Shown: positions 31,665 to 40,854, counted from the first letter of the stretch. The stretch is DNA of 43,866 nucleotides from Eubacteriales bacterium (GCA_030523305.1 JAUNIY010000008.1:1-43866); one strand, 5' to 3'. The notes: generated by a model not told the origin, from the letters alone. Made by a program: numbers and translations.

Positions 31665-34289
31665 TTATTTCTGCGACAACGCTGCCTGCGCTGCGGCAAG
31701 CCGCGCAATCGGTACGCGGAACGGCGAGCAGGATACATAATCCAAGCCGGTCTGATGGAAAAACGCAACCGAAGACGGGTCGCCGCCGTGTTCGCCGCAA
31801 ACGCCCAGCTTGATATCCGGACGTGCCGCTCTACCCTTTTGTGCAGCCAACTGGATGAGCTGGCCAACGCCACTTTGATCCAGTCGTGCAAATGGATCAG
31901 ATTCATAAATCTTGCCTTCGTAATATGCAGACAGGAACTTGCCTGCATCGTCACGCGAGAAGCCAAACGTCATCTGGGTCAGGTCGTTGGTGCCAAAGGA
32001 GAAGAACTCCGCCTCCTCCGCAATTTCATCTGCCATCAGCGCAGCGCGCGGGATTTCGATCATTGTGCCGATATGATATGCCATATCCGACCCTTTTTCT
32101 TTCTTTACTTGCTCCGCTGCTTCTACAACGACCTGCTTAACATATCCCAGCTCTTTCTTCTCGCCGACCAGCGGGATCATGATTTCCGGTACGATGTCGT
32201 AGCCCTTTTCCTGCGCCACTTCGATCGCAGCTTCCATCACGGCCCGCGTCTGCATTTTTGCAATCTCCGGATAGGTAACAGCCAAGCGGCAGCCGCGATG
32301 ACCCATCATCGGGTTGAATTCATGCAATTCATCACACTTCTGCTGAACTTCCTCCGCAGTCATACCCATATCCTTTGCCAGCGCTTGGATATCCTCTGGA
32401 GCTGTCGGCACGAATTCGTGCAGCGGCGGATCCAGATACCGAACCGTCATGGGGCGGCCCTCCAGCGCCTCATACATCGCCTTGAAGTCGCCCTTCTGGA
32501 ACGGCAGCAGCTCAGCCAACGCCGCTTCCCTCTGTTCCGACGTATCGGACAAGATCATCTTGCGGATCTTCGGGATACGCTCCGGTTCAAAGAACATATG
32601 CTCGGTACGGCACAAGCCGACGCCTTCTGCACCCAGACGGACGCCGTTTGCCGTATCTGCCGGCGTATCCGCATTGGTGCGGACACGCAGCTTGCGGAAA
32701 CCGTCTGCCCACGCCATAATACGGCCAAAATCGCCGCTGACAGAAGCTTCCACTGTCGGGATCATGCCTTTATAAATCTTACCGGTGGTGCCGTCGAGCG
32801 AAATGGCATCGCCCTCATGGAACGTATAGCCGCCCAAAGAGAACTCCTTCGCCTGCTCATCAATCTGGATGTCCCCACAGCCGGATACGCAACAGGTGCC
32901 CATGCCACGTGCGACAACCGCCGCATGCGAAGTCATGCCGCCGCGTGCGGTCAAGATGCCCTCTGCTGCATGCATACCCTCGATATCCTCCGGCGAGGTT
33001 TCCTGACGGACCAAGATGACTTTCTCTCCGCGCGTTTCATGCGCTTCCTTTGCTTCCTCCGCAGTAAAATAGACCTTACCTGCGGCTGCGCCAGGAGATG
33101 CCGGCAGCGCTTCGCCGATCACTTCGCCTTGCTTCAAGCCCTCTGCATCAAACGTCGGATGCAACAGCTGATCCAGCGACTTTGCTTCAATGCGCATCAC
33201 AGCCTCTTCTGGCGTGATACGTCCTTCATCCACCAAATCGCAGGCAATCTTCATGGCCGCTGCTGCGGTGCGCTTGCCGTTTCTGGTCTGAAGGAAGAAC
33301 AAATTCCCCTCCTGAATGGTAAATTCCATATCCTGCATATCGCGGTAATGGTCTTCCAAGCGGTTTGCAATATCCATAAACTGCCGGTAGCAATCGGGTA
33401 AATCCTCTGCCAGCTTTGCGATTGGCTGCGGTGTACGGATGCCAGCAACGACATCCTCACCCTGCGCATTGATGAGATACTCGCCAAAAATACCCTTTTC
33501 ACCGGTGGACGGGTTGCGCGTAAATGCAACGCCGGTGCCGGAGGTATCGCCCATATTGCCAAATACCATGGACTGGACGTTGACCGCTGTACCCCAGTCT
33601 CCAGGGATATCATTCATGCGGCGATAGACGATGGCGCGCGGATTGTCCCACGAACGAAATACCGCCTTGACCGCTTCCATCAGCTGTACCTTCGGATCCT
33701 GCGGGAATTCCTGCCCCATCTTTTCTTTATAAATCGCCTTATATCGCGCAATGACCTCCTTGAGATCGTCTGCGCTCAGGTCAGTATCATATGTTGCCCC
33801 CTTGGACTGCTTGATTTCATCCAAGATACCTTCAAAAAATGTTTTGCTCATCTCCATGACGACATCGGAGAACATCTGGATAAACCGGCGGTAGGAATCA
33901 TATGCAAACCGAGGATTGCCGGTTTTCTGCGCAAAGCCTTCTACCGAAACATCGTTGAGGCCAAGGTTCAGGATCGTGTCCATCATGCCAGGCATGGATG
34001 CGCGCGCGCCGGAACGCACAGATACCAGCAGCGGATCGGATTCGTCACCAAACTTCTTCCCGCGCTGCTGCTCCAACACAGCGAGCGCCGCAAAAATCTG
34101 ATCCTGAATTTCCTGGGAAATCTGCTTACCCTGCTTATAGTAATCGGTGCACGCTTCCGTCGTAACCGTAAATCCATTTGGAATTGGCAGGCCAAGGTTG
34201 GTCATCTCTGCAAGATTCGCTCCCTTGCCGCCCAGAAGCGGACGCATATCGGCATTTCCTTCGTGAAATTCATAAACCCATTTTTTCAT
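31665..34289 (-). CDS. ppdK: Pyruvate, phosphate dikinase
   Basis: PPDK interconverts pyruvate, ATP and phosphate with PEP, AMP and pyrophosphate; in anaerobes it serves as a glycolytic or anaplerotic step. The 874-residue product has an N-terminal ATP-grasp domain (GGKGANLAEMTNLGLPIPNG near the start; later MVFGNMGDTSGTGVAFTRNPSTGEK). The central phospho-His domain has GGMTSHAAVVARGMGTCCV. The C-terminal PEP/pyruvate barrel ends with the catalytic-Cys region KLGVCGEHGGDP. The ATG at 34289 follows GGAGGGAAAACA; a longer frame to 34319 has no ribosome site. It is monocistronic, with its own terminator. Confidence 0.96.
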   Translation of the reverse strand: MKKWVYEFHEGNADMRPLLGGKGANLAEMTNLGLPIPNGFTVTTEACTDYYKQGKQISQEIQDQIFAALAVLEQQRGKKFGDESDPLLVSVRSGARASMPGMMDTILNLGLNDVSVEGFAQKTGNPRFAYDSYRRFIQMFSDVVMEMSKTFFEGILDEIKQSKGATYDTDLSADDLKEVIARYKAIYKEKMGQEFPQDPKVQLMEAVKAVFRSWDNPRAIVYRRMNDIPGDWGTAVNVQSMVFGNMGDTSGTGVAFTRNPSTGEKGIFGEYLINAQGEDVVAGIRTPQPIAKLAEDLPDCYRQFMDIANRLEDHYRDMQDMEFTIQEGNLFFLQTRNGKRTAAAAMKIACDLVDEGRITPEEAVMRIEAKSLDQLLHPTFDAEGLKQGEVIGEALPASPGAAAGKVYFTAEEAKEAHETRGEKVILVRQETSPEDIEGMHAAEGILTARGGMTSHAAVVARGMGTCCVSGCGDIQIDEQAKEFSLGGYTFHEGDAISLDGTTGKIYKGMIPTVEASVSGDFGRIMAWADGFRKLRVRTNADTPADTANGVRLGAEGVGLCRTEHMFFEPERIPKIRKMILSDTSEQREAALAELLPFQKGDFKAMYEALEGRPMTVRYLDPPLHEFVPTAPEDIQALAKDMGMTAEEVQQKCDELHEFNPMMGHRGCRLAVTYPEIAKMQTRAVMEAAIEVAQEKGYDIVPEIMIPLVGEKKELGYVKQVVVEAAEQVKKEKGSDMAYHIGTMIEIPRAALMADEIAEEAEFFSFGTNDLTQMTFGFSRDDAGKFLSAYYEGKIYESDPFARLDQSGVGQLIQLAAQKGRAARPDIKLGVCGEHGGDPSSVAFFHQTGLDYVSCSPFRVPIARLAAAQAALSQK

Positions 34290-34540
34290 TGTTTTCCCTC
34301 CATTTTTACAGATACACAATCACCTTTACAAAACCTCTCTCGCAACCGTGCAAACGTTCCGCCGTCCACTCCCTATTGGCAGAAAGCCATATGTTGCTGG
34401 TTGTTACAAATATTCTATCATAAACTGGTATAAAAGTATACTGCTAAAATTGGTAAAAATAGGCGGGTCTTATACCCAATATGCTTATGATCAGGTACAT
34501 ATCTTATCGTATTGGATTTTTTTGCGCACGCCGTATACAA
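34290..34540 (-). promoter_or_regulatory. ppdK upstream region, likely promoter only
   Basis: About 250 bases between the gtrA terminator and ppdK. On the minus strand TATGATAGAAT (34415-34425) is the best -10 region, with a weak ATACTT 17 bases before TAGAAT. About 110 bases of leader follow; I recognise no riboswitch in it. No coding frame with a ribosome site was found. Confidence 0.4.
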
Positions 34541-34577
34541 AACAAAACCGCTAATCCGAAAAGGCTAGCGGTTTTGT
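34541..34577 (-). terminator. Terminator of the gtrA-containing cassette
   Basis: AAAACCGCTA (34544-34553) pairs perfectly with TAGCGGTTTT (34566-34575), followed on the minus strand by GTTTTG. It lies nine bases past the gtrA stop codon. Confidence 0.82.
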
Positions 34578-34585
34578 ACCGGTAT

Positions 34586-34957
34586 TTATCTTTTGGGTCG
34601 AAAAATCACAAATTTGCTGGCGAAATAATTGATAACCACAACCAGAATTTGAGCAAAAACCTTCATCACATTGGAATTACACTGTAGAACCTCAACTGTA
34701 ATCAACAGCGTCAGCTCCTCCAAACCAAGCGACAACAGCCGCGCCGCGGCAAACGCCGCCAGCTGCGGCAGGATCGTCTTGCGATCCCATCCGTCGCTCT
34801 CAAACACAAACGCTTTGTTTACGACAAATGCAAAGACGACCGCAACCAGCCATGATATCACATTTGCAATCAGATAGCTGATGATGCGGTTGAGCGGAAT
34901 ATACACCAGGAAATTGACTGCCGTCGTCAGCACGCCAAATATCAGGTAATTCAACAC
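34586..34957 (-). CDS. GtrA-family flippase, N-terminus apparently frameshifted
   Basis: GtrA proteins flip undecaprenyl-phosphate-linked sugars across the membrane. This frame has the four expected membrane helices: NYLIFGVLTTAVNFLVYI, NVISWLVAVVFAFVVNKA, LAAFAAARLLSLGLEEL and VFAQILVVVINYFASKFVIF. The best start in frame is a GTG at 34957 with no proper ribosome site. The frame stays coding-like further upstream (about 35023-34958: FYRLCKPLIPKPLRPVYIRY) but has no start codon. A GTG at 35045 with AAGGAAGG upstream leads into that segment if one base is removed from the AAAATTTT run at 35020-35027. The intact protein would then have about 152 residues. Confidence 0.8.
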   Translation of the reverse strand: MLNYLIFGVLTTAVNFLVYIPLNRIISYLIANVISWLVAVVFAFVVNKAFVFESDGWDRKTILPQLAAFAAARLLSLGLEELTLLITVEVLQCNSNVMKVFAQILVVVINYFASKFVIFRPKR

Positions 34958-35048
34958 TTCCTGATACCGGATATAGACTGGGCGGAGCGGTTTGGGGATC
35001 AGCGGTTTACACAGCCGATAAAATTTTGATTCTTTTATGTTTCACCAC
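34958..35048 (-). pseudogene. Out-of-frame N-terminal part of gtrA
   Basis: GTG GTG AAA CAT AAA AGA ATC AAA at 35048-35025 starts in one frame behind AAGGAAGG. The continuation that reads like the GtrA N-terminus lies one base out of phase. The first frame stops after a few more codons. Either a true indel, a consensus error in the homopolymer run, or slippage explains it. Confidence 0.55.
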
Positions 35049-36003
35049 GGTCCTTCCTTTGCGCGGTTTGAGCCTCCTGCTTCCTGTTGTTTTCACCACA
35101 GGTTTTTGAAATAATATATCGCGGGCGCTGCTTGATCTCGTCATAAATGCGCGCGATATAATAGCCAATGATGCCAATGCTTATCATAATCAGCCCGGAG
35201 GCCAACGCCTCCAGTAAAATAACGGTAGTAAAGCCGTCCAACGCCTGTCCGGACAGCTTGCGTGCCAGCGTCTGGATGCTCAAAACAACCGCCAAAATAA
35301 AAAACAGCACACCGCTCCATGTCACAATCTGCATGGGTGCGGAAGAAAACGACGTAATATTTTTGAGCGCATATTGAAACAGCTTCCTCGTGGACCATTT
35401 GGACTGTCCCGCCTGCCGCTCCTGCACGGCATAAGAAACCGATGCGCGCCGGAAGCCAACCCAATACGACAATGCACGAAAAAATACACTGCGTTCCTTG
35501 ATTTGATTGAGTGCATCGACAACTTTGCGGTCCAGCAGCTTAAAATCGGAAGATTTCTCCATATCAATCTGCGCTGCCCGGCTGATGAGCTTATAAAAAG
35601 AAGAAGCGGCAAACCGGTGCAGCTGCGTTTCGTCCCCGCGCTCCTCTTTGATCCCTTCGACAACCTCATAACCCTGTTCCCACAGGCGGTACATCTCTAC
35701 AATCTTTTCCGGCGGATGCTGTAGATCACAGTCCATCACCACACAGCAATCCCCTGACGCATGCTCCAATCCCGCAAACATCGCTGCTTCCTTGCCAAAA
35801 TTCCTGCTGAAATGAAGTCCCACAACATGCTCCTGCTGTGCGGAAGCCTCCTGGATTTTCTCCCATGTCCGATCCTGTGAGCCGTCGTCAACCAAGACAA
35901 TTTCAAACAGGATCGATTCTCGCCGCATGATACCCGAAATGGTCTCTACAGCGATACAAATCATCTCCTCTTCATTGTAGGCTGGCAGAATAATCGATAG
36001 CAT
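35035..36003 (-). CDS. Polyprenyl-phosphate glycosyltransferase (GT2, GtrB/DPM-like)
   Basis: The 322-residue product has an N-terminal GT-A domain: IILPAYNEEEMI at the start, VLVDDGSQDRTW and the metal-binding DCDLQHPPEK. Two C-terminal membrane helices (about 232-258 and 265-292) are followed by a basic tail. This layout matches bactoprenol glucosyl/mannosyl transferases (GtrB, CsbB), which load a sugar onto undecaprenyl phosphate inside the membrane. The ATG at 36003 follows GAGGAGAAAGTGAGACT. It lies between the DUF6056 protein and GtrA, forming a complete lipid-linked sugar transfer set. Confidence 0.92.
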   Translation of the reverse strand: MLSIILPAYNEEEMICIAVETISGIMRRESILFEIVLVDDGSQDRTWEKIQEASAQQEHVVGLHFSRNFGKEAAMFAGLEHASGDCCVVMDCDLQHPPEKIVEMYRLWEQGYEVVEGIKEERGDETQLHRFAASSFYKLISRAAQIDMEKSSDFKLLDRKVVDALNQIKERSVFFRALSYWVGFRRASVSYAVQERQAGQSKWSTRKLFQYALKNITSFSSAPMQIVTWSGVLFFILAVVLSIQTLARKLSGQALDGFTTVILLEALASGLIMISIGIIGYYIARIYDEIKQRPRYIISKTCGENNRKQEAQTAQRKDRGET

Positions 36004-36068
36004 AGTCTCACTTTCTCCTCATGTATCTATTTCCCCAGGCCAATATCCAAAGACGGAAGCCCTGTTCC

Positions 36069-37397
36069 TCACTTCCCGATGATGGAATGCAGCCCATAAT
36101 ATTTCGCCATCTGATTGTTCGGCCAGGTATCGCGTTGCTCCGTATTCAAATCAACCAAATCATAAAATGCGCTGTATTGGGTAAAAGCCTGGATGCAGGG
36201 CAGTTCTACATCGGTTTCCCCGCTTGCAACAGATTGCGCAATACTGGCCTCACGCTCCTGAAAGCTTTGATAGCTTGTCCAAATATCACGGCTGCCGGCG
36301 ACAAAGCAAACGGCAAACACCGCCGTCAATACAACAAAGCCGCCACAGGCCGCCGGACGCAGCTGCTTTCCCGCGCCCCATAACGCCGGATCGGCAAGCA
36401 AGATGCCACAGGCAATCAGCAAAAACAGCGTCGTTGTGCACATGCATCGTTCCGCATAATATGCCGCGACAATCAGCATATAGTTGGCTGCGACCGCACC
36501 AAACGCAAACAGCACGGACAGCCAGATCCGCTGTACACTTCCATGCCGCCAACGTACCACAACGAGCAGCACAACCCACAGTACGAGCGCAGGCCACATA
36601 TGGCGCAGCAGCATATCAGTCGCATTGACAAAATTGTTCAGCAGCACAGAAAATGTCATTTCCGACTGCTTGGCCTGCATCTCTGCGGGCATATGCAGCA
36701 GGACAACATAGCCTACCGCCTCGCACACAATCGGAAGCCAAAGCCATGTCCGAATGGACTTGCGCTTAATGCCGCTCAAAATCAACAGCACGGACAGCAT
36801 CAACACAACAAACGACGTGATTTCAGTATACATGCCCACCAAAAAAGCAAATACCGCAAATACAATCTTCGTCCACAGCTTCCATTGTGCGTTGCTGTCA
36901 AACATATAAAAACGGATAAACGGCATCAGATACATCAGCCCGAACACCAGCGCCCACAAATAGTTAACCGAACCGATTTGCCACAGGCACACCTGTCCGA
37001 ATGCAGGAAGCAGGCACCAGAAGCCCATGGAAAACACGGCAAGCAGCAGGACGCTGCGTTTTGCCCGCACGGTACAGATGCGGAAGCTTGCGTACATGGC
37101 GGCGCAGAAAAACAGGCTGTTGCACAAGTCAAATACCACCGTCGGCGGGATATACGACAGCTGCACAAGCCCATGGCTGATGATGCGCCCGTTCATATGG
37201 GAGCTGTGCACATACATAGACGGAAAAATATCCATGATATGCGCAATCGGTTCTCTGGTCGCAAAGCTCAGCGTATACACCCAGTCATCCGCCACATACG
37301 GCGTCATACGGTTCAAAAGAAACATGACCGCGAAGATACAGCCGAGACATATTGCGGTCGCATACCTCGTCCGCTTGGTTTGCGCAGCATGGAACAT
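36069..37397 (-). CDS. DUF6056-like multi-pass membrane protein, probable GT-C glycosyltransferase
   Basis: The 442-residue product has about ten to eleven membrane helices. An early extracytoplasmic loop reads YVADDWVYTLSF (Asp-Asp pair as in GT-C enzymes), followed by HMNGRIISHGLVQ. This matches the DUF6056 family. Its position with a GtrB-like transferase and GtrA suggests it is the enzyme that moves the sugar from undecaprenyl phosphate onto a surface polymer such as a teichoic acid; the acceptor is unknown. The ATG at 37397 follows GGAGAGGAGAAACATCT. Its promoter lies at 37471-37499. Confidence 0.82.
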   Translation of the reverse strand: MFHAAQTKRTRYATAICLGCIFAVMFLLNRMTPYVADDWVYTLSFATREPIAHIMDIFPSMYVHSSHMNGRIISHGLVQLSYIPPTVVFDLCNSLFFCAAMYASFRICTVRAKRSVLLLAVFSMGFWCLLPAFGQVCLWQIGSVNYLWALVFGLMYLMPFIRFYMFDSNAQWKLWTKIVFAVFAFLVGMYTEITSFVVLMLSVLLILSGIKRKSIRTWLWLPIVCEAVGYVVLLHMPAEMQAKQSEMTFSVLLNNFVNATDMLLRHMWPALVLWVVLLVVVRWRHGSVQRIWLSVLFAFGAVAANYMLIVAAYYAERCMCTTTLFLLIACGILLADPALWGAGKQLRPAACGGFVVLTAVFAVCFVAGSRDIWTSYQSFQEREASIAQSVASGETDVELPCIQAFTQYSAFYDLVDLNTEQRDTWPNNQMAKYYGLHSIIGK

Positions 37398-37470
37398 AGA
37401 TGTTTCTCCTCTCCGGAACATACGGTGATCCACCAAGCGGTTGATTCCTCATGTCCCGATATTCCTTTCT

Positions 37471-37499
37471 ATCATAGCCGAAACCCTGACAAAATGCAA
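37471..37499 (-). promoter_or_regulatory. Promoter of the DUF6056-GT2-GtrA cassette
   Basis: On the minus strand TTGCAT (37499-37494) and TATGAT (37476-37471) are 17 bases apart, about 75 bases before the first gene. Confidence 0.7.
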
Positions 37500-37534
37500 G
37501 GAGTTTATCCGTCAGCCCCTGCCGTACAGCAAAC

Positions 37535-37571
37535 AAAAAAACACGGCAATATCGCGCCGATACCGCCGTGT
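37535..37571 (-). terminator. Terminator of the fatty-acid operon
   Basis: On the minus strand ACACGGC-GGTATCG and CGATATT-GCCGTGT form a long hairpin (37541-37571) followed by TTTTTTTG. It lies after acpP and before the next promoter. Confidence 0.88.
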
Positions 37572-37615
37572 CCCCTTGTCTCGGTTGTTCCTCCGGTCAC
37601 ACGGGGCCGGAAAGC

Positions 37616-37840
37616 TTACTGATGTGCCTCTACGTATGCTACGATATCGCCGATGGTGCTCATCTTTGCCGCATCCTCATCTGCAATCGCAACGCCGGTC
37701 TCGTCCTCCAGATCCATCATCAGCTCTACGATATCCAAGGAATCTGCCTGCAGATCCTCCTTGATCTTGGTGTCCATTGTCATGGTGGAAGCGTCTGCGT
37801 CAAACTTTTCAGCCAGAAGCTTGCAAATGGTTTCAAACAT
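37616..37840 (-). CDS. acpP: Acyl carrier protein
   Basis: ACP carries the growing acyl chain on a 4'-phosphopantetheine. The 74-residue product has the attachment site ADSLDIVELMM (Ser about 35), preceded by KIKEDLQ and followed by MDLEDETGVAIADEDA, as in bacterial ACPs. The ATG at 37840 follows GAGGAGTAAACGAC. It is the last gene of the fab operon, 30 bases after accA. In many clostridial operons acpP lies near the front, so this position is unusual; a second acpP may exist elsewhere. Confidence 0.95.
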   Translation of the reverse strand: MFETICKLLAEKFDADASTMTMDTKIKEDLQADSLDIVELMMDLEDETGVAIADEDAAKMSTIGDIVAYVEAHQ

Positions 37841-37869
37841 GTCGTTTACTCCTCTCAAAATGGTTGTAT

Positions 37870-38655
37870 TTATTGTTCAAAAACTCCGTAAACACGGAAT
37901 TTTTCATACCGCATTTGTGCTAACTGCTCGTCGGTATGTTCGCTCAGCCGCGCAAGAGACTCGAGCAGCGTTGTCCGGATATGCCGGTATAACATATTTT
38001 CCAACTTGGAATCGGCGATGATGCCGTCGATCAACCCAAAGCCCAGCATATCCTGCGCCGTAATTTTCAGCGCTTCCGCAGCCTCCAGCTCCCGCGAAGC
38101 GTCCTTCCACAGGATGCTTGCGCAGCCCCGCGGGGAGATGACCGAATAAATCGCGTTGGTCAGCATGTATACCTCGTTGGCAACTGCCAAAGCCAGCGCG
38201 CCGCCGGAGCCGCCCTCGCCGGTCACAATCGAAACCACCGGTGTCTTGAGCTGCATAAATTCATACAGACAACGGGCAATCGCTTCTCCCTGTCCGCGTT
38301 CCTCCGCGCCAACACCGCAGAATGCGCCCGGCGTATCCACAATGCAGATCACCGGCCGATGGAACTTTTCCGCCTGCTTGGCCAACCGCAGCGCCTTCCG
38401 ATAACCCTCCGGATGTGCCATTGCAAAATTGTCCTCTATGTTTTCTTTTGTGGAATGCCCGCGCCGCTGGCCCAATACGGTTACGGGAGTATCACCCAGC
38501 TTCGCAATGCCGCCGCACATAGCCCGGTCTTCGCCGTACAGGCGGTCGCCATGCAGCTCCACAAAATCGGTAAACACGCCGGCAATGATATCATCGACAT
38601 TGGGCCGTTTGGGGGAACGGATCCAATCCAGCTTTTCCTGCATAGTCCATGCCAT
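37870..38655 (-). CDS. accA: Acetyl-CoA carboxylase carboxyltransferase subunit alpha
   Basis: AccA with AccD transfers carboxyl from carboxybiotin to acetyl-CoA, giving malonyl-CoA. The 261-residue product has the crotonase-fold core: DDIIAGVFTDFVELHGDR, GQRRGHSTKENI and TGEGGSGGALALAVANEV, the last forming the oxyanion region, and finally SPRGCASILWKD. It lacks most of the N-terminal extension of longer AccA proteins. The ATG at 38655 overlaps the accD stop codon by one base and follows AAGGAAGG with eight bases of spacing; a longer open frame lies inside accD. Confidence 0.95.
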   Translation of the reverse strand: MAWTMQEKLDWIRSPKRPNVDDIIAGVFTDFVELHGDRLYGEDRAMCGGIAKLGDTPVTVLGQRRGHSTKENIEDNFAMAHPEGYRKALRLAKQAEKFHRPVICIVDTPGAFCGVGAEERGQGEAIARCLYEFMQLKTPVVSIVTGEGGSGGALALAVANEVYMLTNAIYSVISPRGCASILWKDASRELEAAEALKITAQDMLGFGLIDGIIADSKLENMLYRHIRTTLLESLARLSEHTDEQLAQMRYEKFRVYGVFEQ

Positions 38656-39512
38656 CAGCTGCACCTTCCTTTCCCCTGATGTAACCGGAGCAATTGCGCC
38701 AACACATGCTTCATGCGGCTGCGCGGGACAATCTGATCGCAAAAACCGTGCTCCAGCAAAAATTCTGCCGACTGGAAGGTCTCCGGAAGGGTTTCCCCGA
38801 TTGTGCCTTCTATGACACGCCGTCCGGCAAAACCAACGGTTGCGCCCGGCTCAGCCAGGATAATATCGCCCAGCATCGCAAAGCTGGCCGTCACGCCGCC
38901 TGTGGTAGGATCCGTGAGCACCGTAAGGTACAACAAACCTGCCTGGGAATGCTTGGCCACAGCGCCGCTCACCTTTGCCATCTGCATCAGGGAAAACATC
39001 CCCTCCTGCATACGCGCGCCGCCCGAGCAGGTAAACAGAATAACCGGCAGCTTGTGCTCTATGGCATATTCAAACAGGCATGTCAGCTTTTCCCCGACCA
39101 CGCTTCCCATAGAAGCCATCATGAAATAGCTGTCCATCACGCCGATGCAAACCGGTATCCCGTCAATTTTGCCGGTTCCGGTGACAACGGCATCCTCCTG
39201 CCGTGACTTCTCGCGCAGCTTTGCAATTTTTACTGCATAACCCGGAAAGCCCAGCGGATCCGCCGTTTTGATGTCCGCAAACAGCTCCTGGAACGAACCG
39301 GCGTCCAGCGTCAGCTTCAGGCGCGTCCGGCACCGGATGCGCCCATGTGCGCCGCAGTTCGGACATACATAGCTGTTCTTGCCATACTGCTGCGCGCTCC
39401 ATTCCTTACCGCACGCCTTGCATGTGACAGTGACGCGCTCTGCCGATGGCTTTTTCTGTTTCTGAATCGATTTCGATGACGCCCTTGTTTTTTCAAACAA
39501 ATCAATAATCAT
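38655..39512 (-). CDS. accD: Acetyl-CoA carboxylase carboxyltransferase subunit beta
   Basis: The 285-residue product has an N-terminal zinc ribbon (two CxxC pairs, CKAC and CPNC, about 32-54). The crotonase-type domain follows, with the segment from CSGGARMQEGM to LMQMAKVSGA and PTTGGVTASFA. It forms the carboxyltransferase with AccA. The ATG at 39512 overlaps the accC stop codon by four bases (ATGA). Codon overlap on both sides indicates strict translational coupling, suitable for equal subunit amounts. Confidence 0.95.
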   Translation of the reverse strand: MIIDLFEKTRASSKSIQKQKKPSAERVTVTCKACGKEWSAQQYGKNSYVCPNCGAHGRIRCRTRLKLTLDAGSFQELFADIKTADPLGFPGYAVKIAKLREKSRQEDAVVTGTGKIDGIPVCIGVMDSYFMMASMGSVVGEKLTCLFEYAIEHKLPVILFTCSGGARMQEGMFSLMQMAKVSGAVAKHSQAGLLYLTVLTDPTTGGVTASFAMLGDIILAEPGATVGFAGRRVIEGTIGETLPETFQSAEFLLEHGFCDQIVPRSRMKHVLAQLLRLHQGKGRCS

Positions 39513-40849
39513 GAAAAGAAATCTCCGTTCTCAATGGAATCGGTATTGTATGCGCCGGTTTCAAACGCCTTGGACAGCAAAATCGAAAGCTGATAATCCA
39601 CGCTCGTCTCCACGCCTTCAAACAGCATTTCACTCATGGCCCGCTTCATGCGCGCAAGAGCTTCCGCCCGCGTCGCGCCCTGCACAATCAGCTTCCCTAT
39701 CATACTATCATAATATGGCGGAATTGTATACCCCTGATATACGGCGCAATCCACGCGCACGCCGATGCCGCCGGCCAAGTGCATGGAGGCCACCGTTCCC
39801 GGGCACGGCGCAAAGTCCTTGTTTTCCGCATTGATGCGGCACTCCATGGCCGCGCCCCGCAACGAAATATCCTCCTGCCGCACAGGCATATGCTCGCCTG
39901 CCGCGATACGCAGCTGCATGGCGACAAGGTCTGCGCCCGTCACCATTTCCGTCACCGGATGCTCCACCTGGATGCGCGTATTCATCTCACAAAAATAAAA
40001 ATTCTGCTGGTCGTCTACCAGAAATTCCACCGTGCCTGCGCCCCGATAGCCCGCCTGCTTGGCCAAGGCCACGGCGCAGCTGCACATGCGCTCCCGCACG
40101 CTGTCGTGTAAAAACGGCGCGGGCGCTTCTTCAATCAGCTTCTGGTGGCGTCGCTGGACGGAACAGTCGCGGTCATAAAAATGCACGACGTTGCCAAAGG
40201 AATCGCCCATGACCTGCACCTCGACATGGCGCGGGTGACGGATGAGCTTTTCCATATACAGCCTGTCGTCGCCGAAATTTGCGCGTGCTTCCGCCGCTGC
40301 ATTTCGGAACGCTTCTTCCAGCTCGTCTTCGCACTCTACAATGCGGATGCCCTTTCCGCCGCCGCCTGCCGATGCCTTGAGCATGACCGGATATCCAATC
40401 TGCTCCGCCCACCGCTTTGCGTCGGCTTCATCCTTCACGATGCCATCCGAACCTGGCGTCAACGGGACACCGGCACGCGCGGCCATTTCCTTGGCCGCCG
40501 CCTTATCGCCCAGCATCCGGATAGTCTCCGATTTCGGGCCGATGAATACCAACCCGTTTTCCTCACATTTCGCAGCAAACTCCGCATTTTCCGACAGGAA
40601 TCCATAGCCCGGATGAATCGCTTGTGCCCCTGCGCCCAGCGCAGCCTCTACCAGATTATCCATATTCAGATAGCTGTCGCGCGCCTGCGCCGGACCAATA
40701 CACACAGCTTCATCCGCAATCTGCGTATGCAGCGCTTCTTTGTCCGCTTCGGAATACACCGCAATGCTGACAATGCCCATATCCCGGCAGGCACGGATGA
40801 TACGCACCGCAATCTCTCCGCGGTTTGCAATCAAAACCCTGGAAAACAT
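39509..40849 (-). CDS. accC: Biotin carboxylase
   Basis: Biotin carboxylase charges the biotin on AccB with bicarbonate and ATP. The 446-residue product starts MFSRVLIANRGEIAVRIIRA and has HPGYGFLSENAEFA, the ATP-grasp loop ASAGGGGKGIRIVE, and the catalytic MNTRIQVEHPVTEMVTG. The ATG at 40849 has GGGTGA five bases upstream; a GTG at 40858 overlaps the fabZ stop codon and is less likely. It lies between fabZ and accD. Confidence 0.96.
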   Translation of the reverse strand: MFSRVLIANRGEIAVRIIRACRDMGIVSIAVYSEADKEALHTQIADEAVCIGPAQARDSYLNMDNLVEAALGAGAQAIHPGYGFLSENAEFAAKCEENGLVFIGPKSETIRMLGDKAAAKEMAARAGVPLTPGSDGIVKDEADAKRWAEQIGYPVMLKASAGGGGKGIRIVECEDELEEAFRNAAAEARANFGDDRLYMEKLIRHPRHVEVQVMGDSFGNVVHFYDRDCSVQRRHQKLIEEAPAPFLHDSVRERMCSCAVALAKQAGYRGAGTVEFLVDDQQNFYFCEMNTRIQVEHPVTEMVTGADLVAMQLRIAAGEHMPVRQEDISLRGAAMECRINAENKDFAPCPGTVASMHLAGGIGVRVDCAVYQGYTIPPYYDSMIGKLIVQGATRAEALARMKRAMSEMLFEGVETSVDYQLSILLSKAFETGAYNTDSIENGDFFS

Positions 40850-40854
40850 CGCGC

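Noticed and set aside
31755..33401. Long open frame on the plus strand (548 codons) opposite ppdK
   Set aside because: It lies fully antisense to a clearly conserved enzyme, is rich in Cys, His and Arg as expected for a GC-biased shadow frame, and has no ribosome site.
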